A DNA stretch of 64,000 bases from Phoronis australis (Eukaryota > Phoronida > Phoronidae). The stretch lies in assembly GCA_002633005.1 (NCBI GenBank), contig NMRA01000011.1:1797238-1861237 (forward strand), read 5' to 3'. The notes beneath the pieces were generated by a model, which was not told the origin of the DNA, did not search any database, and worked only from the letters and a program-made list of their open reading frames with translations. Each line of letters opens with the position of its first letter. Positions within the stretch are counted from its first letter, which is position 1. Shown one piece after another: positions 11,680-24,560 of the stretch. Made by a program: the position numbers and the translations under genes.

Positions 11680-11945
11680 GATATTTTATAATAGTTCATT
11701 ACGAGCAGCAGCATAATTACTCTTTATAAGCTTTACTATGAAAGAAAGCAGCAGCGGAGCTAAGTTTTATAAAATTTCACTGCGAGGGAAACCAACTGCC
11801 GAGTTATATTTCATAAAAGTTCGATATGAGCGAGTTGTTTTTTACTTCTTTTTGTGATAGTTCACTATAAGCGAAAACAGCAGCGGCGTAAATTTCTATA
11901 ACAACTTACTAAGACGAACAACGCCAGCCGAGTTATGTTCATGAC
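11680..11945. repeat. degenerate tandem repeat, ~42-bp unit
   Basis: Recurring pattern TTTATAA-AGTTCACTA-GAGC followed by AACAGCAGCGG or AACGCCAGCCGAGTTA, about six to eight diverged copies. Confidence 0.55.
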
Positions 11946-13958
11946 TACGTTTTTTCCATAATTTTCGGTGATGACAATAATTGAATCCCTTGGAAATACG
12001 TGTATACGCGAGAAGGGGTAAAATTAACGATTTGAAGACAGGCAGTCTGTTGTTGGAATTGGGATTAGTAGGTAGGCATTTATTTAAGCATTTAATGCCT
12101 TGGCCCACATGTTACATACAATTTACAGGATAACGCTGAGCTGCTTTTCACTAAGGGCAGTGGCGTGAAATACAAATTTAATTAGATTAATCTGAGCAAT
12201 AGGCTCCGACATTTTCATTAGCTTCACAAATCTATCTTCATTTGGTTCACGCCAGCAACACTCAAGTATAAATGCAGTTCTAAGAGAGCAGTACAATTAC
12301 ATATGAAATGGTATTCATCTTCAGTTAGGGGTACACTTAAACAACACACACGGTACATGTATTATTCAGAGATTGGCTGTGGGTTTGTTTAAAAGGTAGA
12401 TATGCTTTGAGATTGTGCGTAGATGGAGAGAAAATGATTACAAACAGTAATTATTTATTATATGATAAACTCTGTTCAGACAAGTGAAACCTGTTCTTAA
12501 TTAAGTAATCAATTACAAAGAAGAGTAACTACGCTAACGTCCTCTTTAACGATTACTTCAATCAGTCAACCAAAATAATGTCTGCTATCCCAGCTGCGGG
12601 ACTCTCCACTTGTTGTATGACAGTACCGTTGGTGAATCTTCGAACTACACACACTGCATTGCGACAGTGTGCTTGATGGTCGCAGGGTCTGGTGACACAA
12701 CACTTGCAGACAGTTTCTTCTTAGTACCCACAATTCTTCTTGCTGGTCACAGTCTCTGGTGATGCAACACCTCAGGCAGTATCTTACTACCCACGATGCC
12801 AGTGACAAGCTCGTGGTTTACTTCCAGTTCGTTAAGGTGTCACTGAACAGTTAGGCTGTGTCTGCGGCCAATTTGCACTCCCAAAATATTAAATTCTAGG
12901 GGTAGGCCAGGGTTTGGGGAATTTTGAGTTAGGTATTGTACATGTATGTACATGTAGGCCAAGTGAATGTGGTTTGCTTGTATTTGTGAACATGCTGAGA
13001 ATGAAAGAAGACCACTTTTTAGGCTGTAGCTGCACTCTCCTTCAAGATGGTGTCCCCCTGTTGCAATTGTGCATTGTTGTGTAGCAACTGAGAAATTGGC
13101 CTCGACATCATGTAGCCCTCAAACAAGACAGATTTGCAAAAACAGTGCCGATTTTGCATTTTTTGCCCTTGTTTTTCTTAGTGTAGCTTGGTTTTCAGTG
13201 GGAGTGAAAGGGTCAAAATACAAGAGGGAACAAAGTTTCTGTGCTCATCTGTAGGGCCTTTGATGTGAAATCACTCAAAACTTTTCTTTATTTGCATGCA
13301 GTTTTTTACAGAGTGAAGAAAGGGCGAAAAGTCCATTGAAAGGTGTTCTGATAGGCAAATCCCTGTGAGAACTGTTCTGTGCCTCCTAACCTTTGCCCTT
13401 GCCAAGATCCTCTCTAGAATCTTCCGCGAGATGGCTCTGTTGTACAATTTCCTCTGTACACCGTAACAAGTCTTTATGCTTCAACTACTATAGCGCATCT
13501 CAGTATCTTCTTGATTTTAGCCCATATTATAGTATTCTACTTTTTTAGCAATTGGCTAATAAAAGCCACATAATCTTATTTAATCATGTCATTGGCTGTT
13601 ACAATTTACTCTCAGAAATTTCTAGAATCTCTAGAGTGCTTTGACCCCAGAACCAAAGTAGTAAACACCATCTAAAAATAGATTTTGACGTTAAAATACA
13701 TGTCAACAAATTTCACCCCATGATTTAAAATTACATATGCACAAATTCTGGGCAACTTTAAATGGACCTATTCTTACTAATTACTTAATCAATATTTATT
13801 CTAACAGTATTTTGGTCCACAAGAGCATGTCTACATTTCTCTATAAGTTATGGTTGGACCAACGTGATTTTGCCATTGCTACTAAAACGATAAATAAATA
13901 TCGCGCAACAGACAGGATTCCATTTGGAAATTAATTTTAAAAGAGGAATATGTATTAA
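11946..13958. other. unassigned sequence
   Basis: No gene seen. CTGGTGA(C/T)(A/G)CAACAC(T/C)T occurs twice near 12,690 and 12,755, a small local duplication. Confidence 0.4.
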
Positions 13959-15762
13959 GTTTTGAGCTATTTTCTACAGCGAAGCTCCAATCTTCTAAAA
14001 ATTAATTCACTGTTCACAAATGACAAGAAAAGATGATTCGCAGCCAACTCCCTGATTGTGCCAGACCAATCTAAAACCATATCTTTGCAGCAAATTTCTA
14101 ACAAATCAAGCCTAATTTTTCCTACCAGCCTCATCCAATGTGACAAGCTTGTCACTGACTGATTCTGGATTTTGATGTGCTGGCATTTTTGACAATTTAA
14201 ACCAATACTTGATCACTTTAACAAACAGCTTTTCATAAATTGGATACCTTCCCAGTAGATGCCAATGTTCGTATTTTCCTAATGATCCGCCTTTTCTAAA
14301 TACCATTATTTTTGTTTTTTATGATTGACTTTCATACCCCAAAGCTGACAGTATTCATGCAAAACGTTTCAAAATTTGTTGCTGTAGTTTAAATGCTGTC
14401 TCTGCCCAACCAACCATATCATCAGTGAATAGAATATACAAATTTGAGGTACATTCTCATTTACGTAAATTTTGCTATTTAAAGATTCTCTTTAATAATC
14501 AGCAAACTCGTCCAAATACATACTGAATAAAAACAAACTAAGCATACAACCTTGGCGAGTACCAATGTTGTTACTGAAAAAGTCAGTTACCCTACGCTAA
14601 GTTCTTAAACACGCTCTTACATTTGAATAAATACTTTTCATAAATTTTAAAACACTACCATGAATACCTATTTTTGTAGCCTATTCCACAAAGTTCATGT
14701 GAAATGTTGTCAAAGGCCCGAGAAAAATCCACGTATATAGCATAAAATATGCCTCTGCGCTTACTCAAGTACTTATGAACAATTCCTTGTAAGGTAAAAA
14801 TTTGGTCTATTGTACTATACCCTTTTCTAAGACCAGCCTTGGTTAAATAAGTTGTTAACTTTAGCTCGACTTGTTAGACGAGTGTTAATAAGTTTTGTGA
14901 AAATTTTCCCGAGAACAGGCAAAAGCGAAATTCCTCGATAATTATTTACGTCATTGACGTCCCCGTGCATAATCAATGGACATATTATAGCGTCACACCA
15001 GTGAGGAAATTCTCAAGATCGTAGAGCACTGTTAAAAAAGTGTGTCAAAACAGGTGTTATACACTGTATAATCTTTGGTGAGCTTAAAGACTTCACAAAC
15101 GAGTGTGTCAACACCAGAAGTTCTACCGTTCGGTAGGTCTAAAATCATGATTCAGTTGATTTGGGTCATCTACCAGACAGTCATTACAATACTCATCATG
15201 ACTTGCAAAGTTTTTTTCTACTTGTCCAAGCATACATGTAGGTACATTATCAGGATTTCCATGGTTCAAAGAGTGACAGAAAGTGGAAAAACCATTTATT
15301 GGCAGAAATTGAAGAATCTGGCGTCTTTTTCCTTGAGCATGATTTCACTAGCTGCCAAAACGCTCTGGGATTGTTAACATTTTCAATTAGGTTTTTCATG
15401 TCATCTTCAATCAACTTTTCTTTGGACTAACACTTTAGATTTTTGTCGCAATTCTTTGTTATACTTAACAACATTTACCTGGTTGTTATATTTTCGGAAA
15501 GCAGACAGCGCACAATTTCTTTCTCTTTTCAGTGCATCTAAATCCTCATCCAACAATGAGGGCTGAGTTTTCACAAATTTAACCACGGCACAGGAGTGTA
15601 CAGTCGGCTGATTTATACATTTTGTTTAACGACTGAACTGCGTCTTCAACCCTACTGCTCTCAATAAAATTCGCAATATCACTAGAGAACACTTGGGACC
15701 CACTAACAAACTTGTCCACGAACTGACTACATTTTTCAGCCTTCCATCTAACTCGGTCATAG
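13959..15762 (-). pseudogene. LINE reverse-transcriptase region, decayed (3' part of a split LINE)
   Basis: On the minus strand, frame-shifted pieces read as a non-LTR retrotransposon ORF2. A linker with RWKAEKC is near 15,740. The RT block NYRGISLLPVLGKIFTKL is at about 14,890-14,945. A catalytic YILFTDDMV motif is at about 14,412-14,440. A downstream tail is at 13,967-14,155. The Y-R-ISLLPVL-K-F signature is typical of Jockey/CR1/L2-like RTs. Many stops and shifts show it is dead. Its 5' endonuclease half lies at 18,211-18,915, separated by the LTR element between them. Confidence 0.8.
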
Positions 15763-16261
15763 TGTTACTGCAGACTGCCATGCTATGTTATTCTGACTTA
15801 CGCGTAAGAATACACTTGGTTTCCGCCTTGTAATTAGACTTGTTAGTGTATACTTCTTGCGCCAGAAGTCGCTCTCTCTGACTACGTATTCTCGTGTCGC
15901 CTTTTTCGAATGTCATTCCACAAACGTTTATGGTGGACTCAACAATGTACATACAGTTATTCAAAGGAATTTTTGTTGGACTTGGGCGATATCGGCGTAA
16001 TTACTCGTGTTTCTTGATATACAGTAGTTTATTTGCTTCCGTTAGTTTTCCATGTTCTGTCAGTGTATTTAACGTTTTGAAAGCTCGCTATTATGTATGC
16101 CCTTTGTCCGTCGTCATTTTCTTAGGCGTTGTCCAGAGAATTGAGTTGTAATATATACATGGCATAGCATTATGTGTAAACTTGAACATAGTTTTTTGTT
16201 ATATTTCAGTTTTCCTACTACTACTATTTTTTCTACTAACAAATAAAAGAGTAAAGCCCCC
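15763..16261 (+). mobile_element. 5' LTR of BEL/Pao-type retrotransposon
   Basis: It starts TGTTACTGCAGACTGCCATG, contains AATAAAAGAG and ends AAAGCCCCC; 499 bp. It matches the 3' LTR at 17,748-18,210 over its whole length, with substitutions and small indels, so the copy is not recent. Confidence 0.85.
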
Positions 16262-17747
16262 GAGCCTGTTTTGTCTTGCTTCAACATTTGTAAAGCCGAT
16301 GGCCTGCTGTTCCACTGACTGGACTGCGACATGAATGGCCTCGATACGTATGAATGTTACTGTGAGTCATTTCTGTTGTGTCTTGTGAAGTTCCAGTAAA
16401 CTGACAGTGTTCAAGTAACGTTATCATGCCGTCAGTTGCTGAGGGGTCAGCCAGCAATGACAAGCCGCCGCTAGGTAGAGACGTTACTATAGTGACAACA
16501 GCTTCATGCAAACAAGCAAAGACTCCCCAGGCCTCAGTGACTAAACTTACAAACAACCTTAAGCATTTAAAGAAGAGCTCTCAGATAATCTTCATCTAGT
16601 GTAAGACGTTCTTATAGAACTGGACAGTAACATCAAGATTTTTATTGATGTTTATGAACACTACTTATCAGTTTTGAAACATGACGGCAGTAAGCAGTTG
16701 GTTAAAGAGAAATTCTCGTCAAAGATTGGTGATATTGATTTGATTTGTTATATCCGTGGAAGCAAAATCTCTTACTAGAAGATGTCTCTTGTCGACGATC
16801 GTATCAGTGTAAGACCATCTCGGGATTTTGGGGCCGTTTGTACTCCAGGGCCAAGATGATCCTGTAAGATTTATGCAAAAAGAATGGGTTGGAAGTGGCT
16901 GTGCGAATTACCCCGAATGGAAGAAGTTTCCTGTCACCGCCATTACATTCCAGAAGATTATGGTCCCATAGTTTCACGTGCGTTACATCTGTTTTCTGAC
17001 GCGAACGCCAATGGTAGTGGATGTTGTGCGTATTTAAGATTTGTTAATGCCAGAAACCATGCTCATTACTGTCTCGTTTTAGGGAAGAATAGAGTGGCTC
17101 CTTAAGCGAATGACCATCCCTAAGATGGAGTTGACCGCAGATGCTGTGTCGCTTCAAATTGGACGAATGGTATGCATGGATTTGGACCTGCCACCCAACA
17201 GTGTTACGTACCATATCGATTATATGGCTGTACTACATTGCCTGCAAAGTACCAGTGGGCGATTTCCGGTATTTGTTGCTAAACGCATACAGCAAATACA
17301 CGACTTCAGCGACCCGACCCAGTGAAGGGATGCAAACAGTGAGAGCAATCATGTGGACGCTCAGAAGTTTTTCACTTATGACGAATGGTTCATGGGCCCT
17401 TCTGTTCTTTGGAGACCGCAATATTCGTTTCTGCAACCAATCGATTTTCCTGCTCCTGATGATCCCTGTAGCAGAACCGCTATTCAGGCGTTCGCATGAC
17501 TGTGATGGAGTTTTCTGGTGGATTTGCAAAACTGATATTCTACTGCTCGAGTTGGACGGCTGTGAAGAAGGTTGTGGTTGTGTTCCAAAGATTGAGCGCT
17601 CGGTCAATAAATTGGTTCTGCTCGTTTCCACTTAGTGAATATTTGCAATCTTGTTAATAAATGTGATTATTGTGTTGTTTATTTGTCATGACTATCGGCA
17701 GTGATGTTGTTCGAAGTAAATCTCGATTTCCTTGTTTACGGGGGGAG
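16262..17747 (+). pseudogene. BEL/Pao internal region: gag start and pol remnant, internally deleted
   Basis: A gag-like start (MPSVAEGSASNDK, ATG near 16,427) is followed, after shifts and stops, by a pol segment. That segment includes WLCELPRMEEVS, then LHLFSDANANGSGCCAYLR and MTIPKMELTADAVSLQIGR, with an in-frame TAA at 17,103-17,105 between the last two. The FSDA---G-G--AYLR and IP-+EL-AA motifs are those of the RNase H-like region of BEL/Pao elements. The interior is only about 1.5 kb, so most of protease, RT and integrase is missing. A purine tract (ACGGGGGGAG) precedes the 3' LTR. Confidence 0.8.
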
Positions 17748-18210
17748 TGTTACTGCAGACTGCCATGTTATGTTAATCTGATTTACGCGTACGAATACGC
17801 TTGCTTCACGCCTTGTAATTAGACTTTTTACTGTGTACTTCTTGCGCCAGATGTCACTCTCTCTCTGACTACTTATTCTCGTGCCGCCTTTTTCAAATGT
17901 CATTCTATAAATGGTGGAGAAACGCCAATGTACCTACAGTTATTCAACGGAATTTTGGGCGATATCGGCGTAAGTACTCGTGTTTCTTGATATAAAGTAG
18001 TTTATTTGCTTTCGTTAGTTTTCCATCTTCTGTCAGTGTATTAACGTTTTGAACGCTTGCTACTACATGTACGTATGCCCTTTGTCCGTCGTCCTTTTCT
18101 TGGGCTTTGTCCAGGCATGTTACGTGTAAACTTGAACATAGTTTTTGTTATGTTTCAGTTTACCTACTAATACTACTTATTCTACTGACAAATAAAAGAG
18201 TAAAGCCCCC
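17748..18210 (+). mobile_element. 3' LTR of BEL/Pao-type retrotransposon
   Basis: 463 bp, same ends as the 5' LTR. No clear target-site duplication: the flanks are CGGTCATAG on the left and AAAATGAAAC on the right. The LINE reading frame also seems to lack sequence at the junction, so the insertion may have been accompanied by a deletion or LTR recombination. Confidence 0.85.
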
Positions 18211-18915
18211 AAAATGAAACAAATCAGTAGATAATAGTAAATAATCAACTAAACTACACCCTTTATTAGACAAACACGTAAACCTTCTTCCTCATGAACT
18301 GGAAATCTAAAGTTACATGCATGAACATTTAACTTGCAACACATTTGCATCATTTTCCAAATGAATTAATCACCTGATCTTTACAGATCCTCGACAAATT
18401 AAAGGTATCTGAGTCGTACCATCCACCTGAAGGCAAAAACTCTTCTGAGTCGTCTTGAATATACTCTGACAGATTGCCAATTCTAGCGTTAAGATCGCCA
18501 GTAATCAAAAGAGATAAATCATCATGGGCATTTAAAAGCGCATCTTCAATAACCATTTCTCAACACTCTTTTCAATTTGATTTTCATACACTGTCGCACC
18601 CTCTGGTGGCAAGAAACACAGCAGAATAATACTCCTTTTCAGTACACAATAGACTCTTGCTAATAAATAGAAAAAGATCAAAATCACATTTCACTCGAAT
18701 TACATACCGAGCTAAACATTTCTTTACAAACGCACATGCTGCACCCAAGTTTCTACCAAATATCCTTTTTGTTATATTAACTTTACTGAAACAAGTTTCC
18801 ACAACTCCAAGTAAATCAAATGAACAGAAAGTGTATAATTAATGTTACTTTTGTTATCTATTTTGCTACCTAATCCGTGGACATTCCAGACTGTTATACG
18901 TATTTCGCTGCTCCT
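18211..18915 (-). pseudogene. LINE APE-type endonuclease region (5' part of the split LINE)
   Basis: Minus strand. It begins IRITVWNVHGLGSKIDNKS near 18,905, the usual start of a LINE APE endonuclease. Further on it reads LSLLITGDLNARIGNLSEYI (about 18,450-18,510), with the conserved GD-NAR motif, and ends with LLSTDLFHF directly against the LTR element. Frames shift several times. With 13,959-15,762 it forms one LINE. Confidence 0.8.
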
Positions 18916-20190
18916 TGGAGGCTCTGGGCCGTGGCCAGATTGCTAGGAATTTCTGTAGATGTCTTGCTTGATTTCTTTAACCATTTTCTTTGGGATTAGT
19001 AACATAATAATGACTGTCATCATGTTCCATTCTTAGGGTTACCTTTCAAAACTGGTCCACTTGCTACCATCAAATGTTCGTCTTGTTGGTAGAAACCTAA
19101 ATTTTACTGTGAAATAATAAACCTATTTCATAATTTTCATACTTGGGCCACATTAAGTTTAATGCGGTACAGGCCGATCGCCTATATATACCAGAAGGAG
19201 TTCAGGAACACAGCAAATATAATGTAAAGTACCAGATGGGTATACAAACTATGAAATGGACGACAGCAATACCGAGTAAGCAGGTCATTCTGCACAGGCT
19301 GAGTGAGCATGCCTACCGGAGAGTGGTAAAACTGCTTAAACAAGTAGACCATATCACTTCCTAATGAAAACCTGTGCGTGGTATAAGCTGGGCTGCTTGA
19401 GGCAACAACCATTCAATGACCTTCAAAAGCTGTTCATACAATGTTAATAATTGATGACCTGAAATGATTTTCGATCCAATGCTCCGTGATGTTAAAGGTC
19501 TTTCGAAGCGCAACTGCTACAATAAATCACACCACAAAAAACATAGGAAAACTTAAAATTACAATGACAAATTTATTTTGAGACTATTATTGTGTCTATA
19601 CGGGAGGGACTGCTGCCAAATATATGAATTTGTATATTAATGTTCGTACTGCTGAAGCCCAGTAGGTTTTGGTTTCGTTTTTCGGTTGTAACCATGGTCA
19701 CTTGACGTATGGATAAAATACAAAGGTGTGTTTCTACAGACGCCGTTGTTACATTCTTACATGTAGGTTAGTTATCGACCTAATAGTGACTAAGACAATC
19801 AAACTACAGGGGGCAAGGAGTTGGTTTATGTATTACTTTTAGAAATTAATGTTTTCGTCAGTTGTTTGATATTGAGATTCATTTTCAAAGGTGAGTATTT
19901 GAGCATAGCGTTTTGTGGTCAATGTTCTCCCGGGCCTTGTTTGAGTCGGTGTAATTGGCATAGGTTTCATTGATGCTGAAAATGAATTTCGTTGAGTGAA
20001 CCAAATACTGCACATTTTTATTATTCATGATGAATACGTTCAAATCTCTTCCGGCTACGCCTAATCAAGAAACAGGAAAACAAAAGATTGAAAGGATACC
20101 AAACCTGGTTTTAGAATATTAACAGACAACAATTGACAATGCTTGAATAAATTTTCAGTAACAAGTTTTGTAAATTGTATGGTAGATATG
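18916..20190. other. unassigned sequence
   Basis: An open frame at 19,143-19,364 has no recognised pattern. No other structure seen. Confidence 0.4.
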
Positions 20191-20352
20191 TAGGTTATAC
20201 AACGTACGTGTTTGAACCATTGGTTATTATATCGAGATTTGCGGTATGCAAAAGTATTTGAATGAGTGCGAAGCCCGAGTTCAAATACTTTTGCATATCA
20301 CGAATCTCGATATAATAACCACTTGATACAAACACGTACGTTGTATAACCTA
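20191..20352. mobile_element. palindromic MITE, ~75-bp arms
   Basis: TAGGTTATACAACGTACGTG at the left is mirrored by CACGTACGTTGTATAACCTA at the right. The complementarity continues through TATTATATCGAGATT and GCAAAAGTATTTGAA to a short centre. Transcribed, it would fold into a long hairpin. Confidence 0.8.
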
Positions 20353-21344
20353 TTTATCCTAAACGCCCCACTGAGGATTCTTTAAAGAAGCGGGTATACA
20401 CAGATTGTTCCGCTTGTTCTGGTGTCGTATGTCATTTTTTATCAATGATGATTGCAGATCGCGTGACACGTATACGGGCCCACAATTTTTTGTGAATGAA
20501 TTTTTGCAGCCTGTATGACACGGCAGTCAAGTCGTATGTTACAGCAGCTACAGGCTTGGGGTGCACATCTGCTATTTTCGGTATTTTCGTCAGAGTTTGA
20601 GCTAAAACTATCTCTAAGTTAAAGTTTGCTTACATTTCTGACGATTTTTCTTGGCTTCGTTGAGTAATATCTGTGCAAGAAAACCCAGACGTTGTGGCTG
20701 ATGCACGTTCAGACTCTTATTAAAAATGCTCCTTGTGCGCGGTTTTTATCATTTTTAAGTAGAAAGTATTCTGAAATAGATCGTAACAAAAATACAGTGT
20801 TTACAAAAGTTGCAGTTTTATTTTTGAGCTCGACATATTTTGATTGTTTTGAGAACGAATTTAAAAATTGACTCATATTTGATAACCTCAACTGGTGTAC
20901 TGCAATAGGTGACCAAAACGAGGCATGTATTTGTAAAGTATATTGCTTTCTTAATCCCAAATATATTGTGGCAAGTTCGAGACTTCGTGTGATTTAAGTG
21001 TTCTACTCAGGTGCAAAATTTTACGGTATATTAAGAAACATTGTCAACAATATTTTCATTTCACTTTTTTGTTTAATTTTCAGAACTCCTATCATAGTAT
21101 TGGCATGTGAAAATATTGCGCACGGAGATGAACCCAAAGTGGTGTCATATACATGTATATATACAATCATGTTCAATTGTATTGTATAGTATTGTATTGT
21201 ATTGTGTGCTCAGGAGGGATTTTGGCGAGAAAGAAGGCATCCGTATTCAACGCGAGTTGAATAACAGAAAAGTAGTTCGTCGATATCAAACCTCACAATA
21301 CGACCTGTATTTCATGGCCACACTATCACGCGTATAGGATAAAT
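20353..21344. other. unassigned sequence
   Basis: Nothing recognised. There is a TGTATTG microrepeat near 21,177-21,207. Confidence 0.4.
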
Positions 21345-21510
21345 ATACTGTAATTTATTACATGGCGAAGTCGTTATGGCCCGTTATCTAGAGCCCGAGT
21401 GGATTTTGGAGACTTATCGCCCGAGGTGCAAGTTGATAATTCTACAGAATCCACGTGGACTCTAGATAAGGGGATAACCACTGAGAATATATAATAATCT
21501 ATTTATACCA
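21345..21510. mobile_element. MITE of the CTAGAG family, copy 2
   Basis: Arms CCCGTTATCTAGAGCCCGAG and CCACGTGGACTCTAGATAAG. It has the reverse orientation relative to 9,440-9,590, including shared outer sequence ACATGGCGAAGTCGTTA and TCTCAGTGGTTATCCC. Confidence 0.7.
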
Positions 21511-22285
21511 CATACTGAACGAGAAACATTGCACTGAATCGATCTACTTTTCTCGACCCGCCTCGGCTTTGTAACTACTTTCTATGTCAGAGGCCCGGGG
21601 TCGGAGATCATGACCTTTTAAGAAAAGCCGAGCTATTTTTGTCAAATAATGCTTTTACTCAAAACCAATTGAAAATTTAAAAAAATTAGAAATAAAGTGA
21701 ATCTTAAATTAAGATTTAGCAGCTATTATAGCTTACTAAACATTTTATCAGGCTAAGTTTCGTCTGCTAAAGTAGGTTACCACTAGTAACTGAGTATAAT
21801 GCTCAAGTCAAAGGATCCTGACGACACGATACCCGCATTCACATTGGAGATCGGTGATTTTACAAGCAAGTGAGAGAACACGAGAGAAAGAAATCACTGA
21901 ATTAAAATATATGTAACAGAGCAAGTCTCCATTGAACCTCAAAATATGTATTTTCTCTCATCAGGCATTCGTTTCAGTTCAATTTGCACCTGATTACGAT
22001 CAACTTTCCATGAAAGCAAAAGAAGGAAACACCCTTCTCCTAAGCCTGTCGCTAGCGAAGTGCCCGACACATACAGTTGCGCCCACATGCCCCCGTAACA
22101 AAGGCGCACTGAGACGCAATAAAATAAGAATAACAATAAGCGTAAAGTTACGAACGTCCCGTCACACATGGTTTTCATAGAAATTATGCGTTTTATTTTT
22201 CATAGCGTATAAATGTTGGTACAATGCTCTTTGCTGAGCATGCGACTGTTGCGCGTGCTCATTAAGTATTCTATTTTCACGTTCG
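21511..22285. other. unassigned sequence
   Basis: No gene or repeat identified. Frames open on both strands at 21,932-22,180 show no protein pattern. Confidence 0.4.
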
Positions 22286-22295
22286 ATGACGTCAG

Positions 22296-22368
22296 CCGCT
22301 GAGTGGTGTAGTGGTAAAATCGGGGAATCGAAACTCTTGAGGACCGGGTTCGAAACCGTCCTCGGTTT
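22296..22368 (+). repeat. tRNA-like relic / SINE head
   Basis: An A box (TGGTGTAGTGGTAAAATCG) and a B box (GGTTCGAAACC) at tRNA spacing. The acceptor and T stems do not pair properly, so this is a SINE promoter or decayed tRNA rather than a working gene. Confidence 0.55.
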
Positions 22369-22859
22369 CCAACTATGTCATCTCACTAGTGAGATAACTA
22401 GATGGGTTATTACACGGTTGTGTTTACCATTTGACGCTGACATTATGGTATAAAGTGACGTATTTTCCTTTTAATACAGCAGTGCTTTAGACTTAATAAA
22501 ATAAAACTTAGTTGCTGGCTGCCAACACAATGCTCTGCGTGCGTAGTCGCGCACGTGTGCATATAAGTCGCCGGTGACACTCGTGTTTACTTCAACATAC
22601 TTTTGTAATTAAGTGACCAATAATCATTTTCATTCTTATTTTTATTTATCCCAGGCAATTCAATAGACAGCATAGCACTGATTACAGGGATAGTGGACTT
22701 AGGTTTACTCAATAATGTCGAAAGTTTGTGAACAGGTTTATATTCTGCGTGAACTGGACATGCGTTATTCAAAGCCGTGTCCACTGATGTTGGGCTAAAG
22801 GTCAAATAAATGAAAGAGTGAAATAAACATTTTATGCGCCCACATATTTATATGTGGTC
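22369..22859. other. unassigned sequence
   Basis: Nothing recognised. Confidence 0.4.
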
Positions 22860-24560
22860 GCATATTGCCGTCATCTCTGTCTGGGCATCCTGACTTCCGG
22901 GCGCCCGGTGTCGAGCCTCCGCAGCTGTATTTCCTAAACCCCGAGCAAGATCTTAATGAAATTCGGCAGACGTGTTCCTATTAAGCTGACGACGGACGAC
23001 GACAAATTTTGGAGCGGTCTCACTACCAGTGTGCCCCTAATGGCAATTTTAGTTGTTTACGCTTACCTCTGTATCTTTGGAGGTCCTCAACGGTTTCGCC
23101 TAAAATTTGGCAGTTAGGCATCTATTAGTGAGGTGATGCCACCCCCTCGTTTTCGGACGGATTTGAGGTACTTTGCGTCACTTAGTAGCCATTTTTACTC
23201 TTTTCGAGTCAGTTTTTGGCGTCCGCCCTTCTATCAACCAAACCGCTCTGGGTATGATTTTGAAAATTGGCATATGTGTTGTTACTGTAAAAAGGGCGGC
23301 TGACAATGATTTTCTGACGACTTCGACTACTCCGGCGCCTCGTAGTGGCAGTTTTGTTATTTTTGCGGCCATGGCTGTACCTCCTAAACCGTTAGTGGGA
23401 ATCTTTTAATAATTGTAGCAAGTATATTCATATGATGTTGGCAGGGAACGACGACGACTTTCGCATCGATCGGTCTACATTTGCACCCCCTAGTGGCAAT
23501 TTTTGTTTTTTTACGTTTACCTTTGTATCATCAAAGGTCCTCAACCGATTTTCATAAAATTTGGCAGATAGGCGTGTATTATTGGGATGACGCAACCCTC
23601 CCGTTTTCGGATGGGTTCGGTGTATTTTGCACCACCTAGTGGTCATTTTTACTGTTTTTTTGGCGTCCACCCCTCTATTAACCAAACCGTTCTAAGGATA
23701 TCCTGAAAATTGGCATGTACACATGTATGTTCTTACTATGAAGGAGATGGCTGACGATGATTTTCAGACGACTTCGATCACTGTGGCGTCTCCTAGTGGT
23801 AGTTTTGTTTTCTTGGGCTCATGACTGTATATCCTTAACCGTTTGCAGGATGTTTACTAAACTTAGCAAGTTTATTTATTTGATGTTGACAACAATTTGT
23901 CCCCTGGTGACAATTTTAGTTTTTAACGTTTACCTCTGTATCAATGGTCCTCAACGGATTTTCATAGAATTTGGAATAAAGACATCTGTTGGTGAGGTGA
24001 CGCTACACTGCCGTTTTCGAATGGATCGAAGGTATTTTGCGCCACCTGGTGTCTATTTTTACTGTTTTTAGCGTCCACCTCTCTATCAACCAAACCATTT
24101 TAAGGACGATTTTTAAAATAGGCGGATATGTTCTCCGTGTGATGAGAACGGATGACGATGACGACTTCGAATACTGTGGCGCCTCCTGGTGGTAGTTTTG
24201 TTTTGCGCCCATAGCTGTATCTCCTAAACCCAGTACAGGATCTTTATTAAACTTTGTAAGTGTATCTTAATGGAGCTAACAATACACAACGACAACTTTC
24301 AGGTGGACGCTTTGCCCTCTTTTGGCTATTTCATATTTTGTTTTCCATTGTTTCTCTGAAGTTCCTTGACAGATTTTTATCAAATTTGGTAAATAGCTTT
24401 GAATTACAGAAGCGATGCCATGTTCAGTTTTCAGATGGATTGGACGTTTTGCGCCGTCTAGTGGCCATTTTTATGATAGAAATAAACTACTCTAGAAGCA
24501 TACGGTTTGTGGTGCATTCGTGGGCACATTTCAAAGCTCCTCGTTGCTCTTGTTCATATT
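22860..24560. repeat. satellite-like tandem array, ~390-450-bp units, about four copies
   Basis: The anchor CCT(A/T)AACC recurs at about 22,935, 23,383, 23,831 and 24,223. Each unit also has GTTTACCTCTGTATC, GGTCCTCAAC, TTTTCGGA(C/T)GG, TTTTGCGCCACCTAGTGG, a GGCGTCCACC motif and CCAAACC(G/A)TTCT. The open frames here are by-products of the repeat. Confidence 0.8.

Noticed and set aside
22296-22368. Functional tRNA gene
   Set aside because: A and B boxes are present but the acceptor and T stems do not pair, so a SINE head or relic is more likely.
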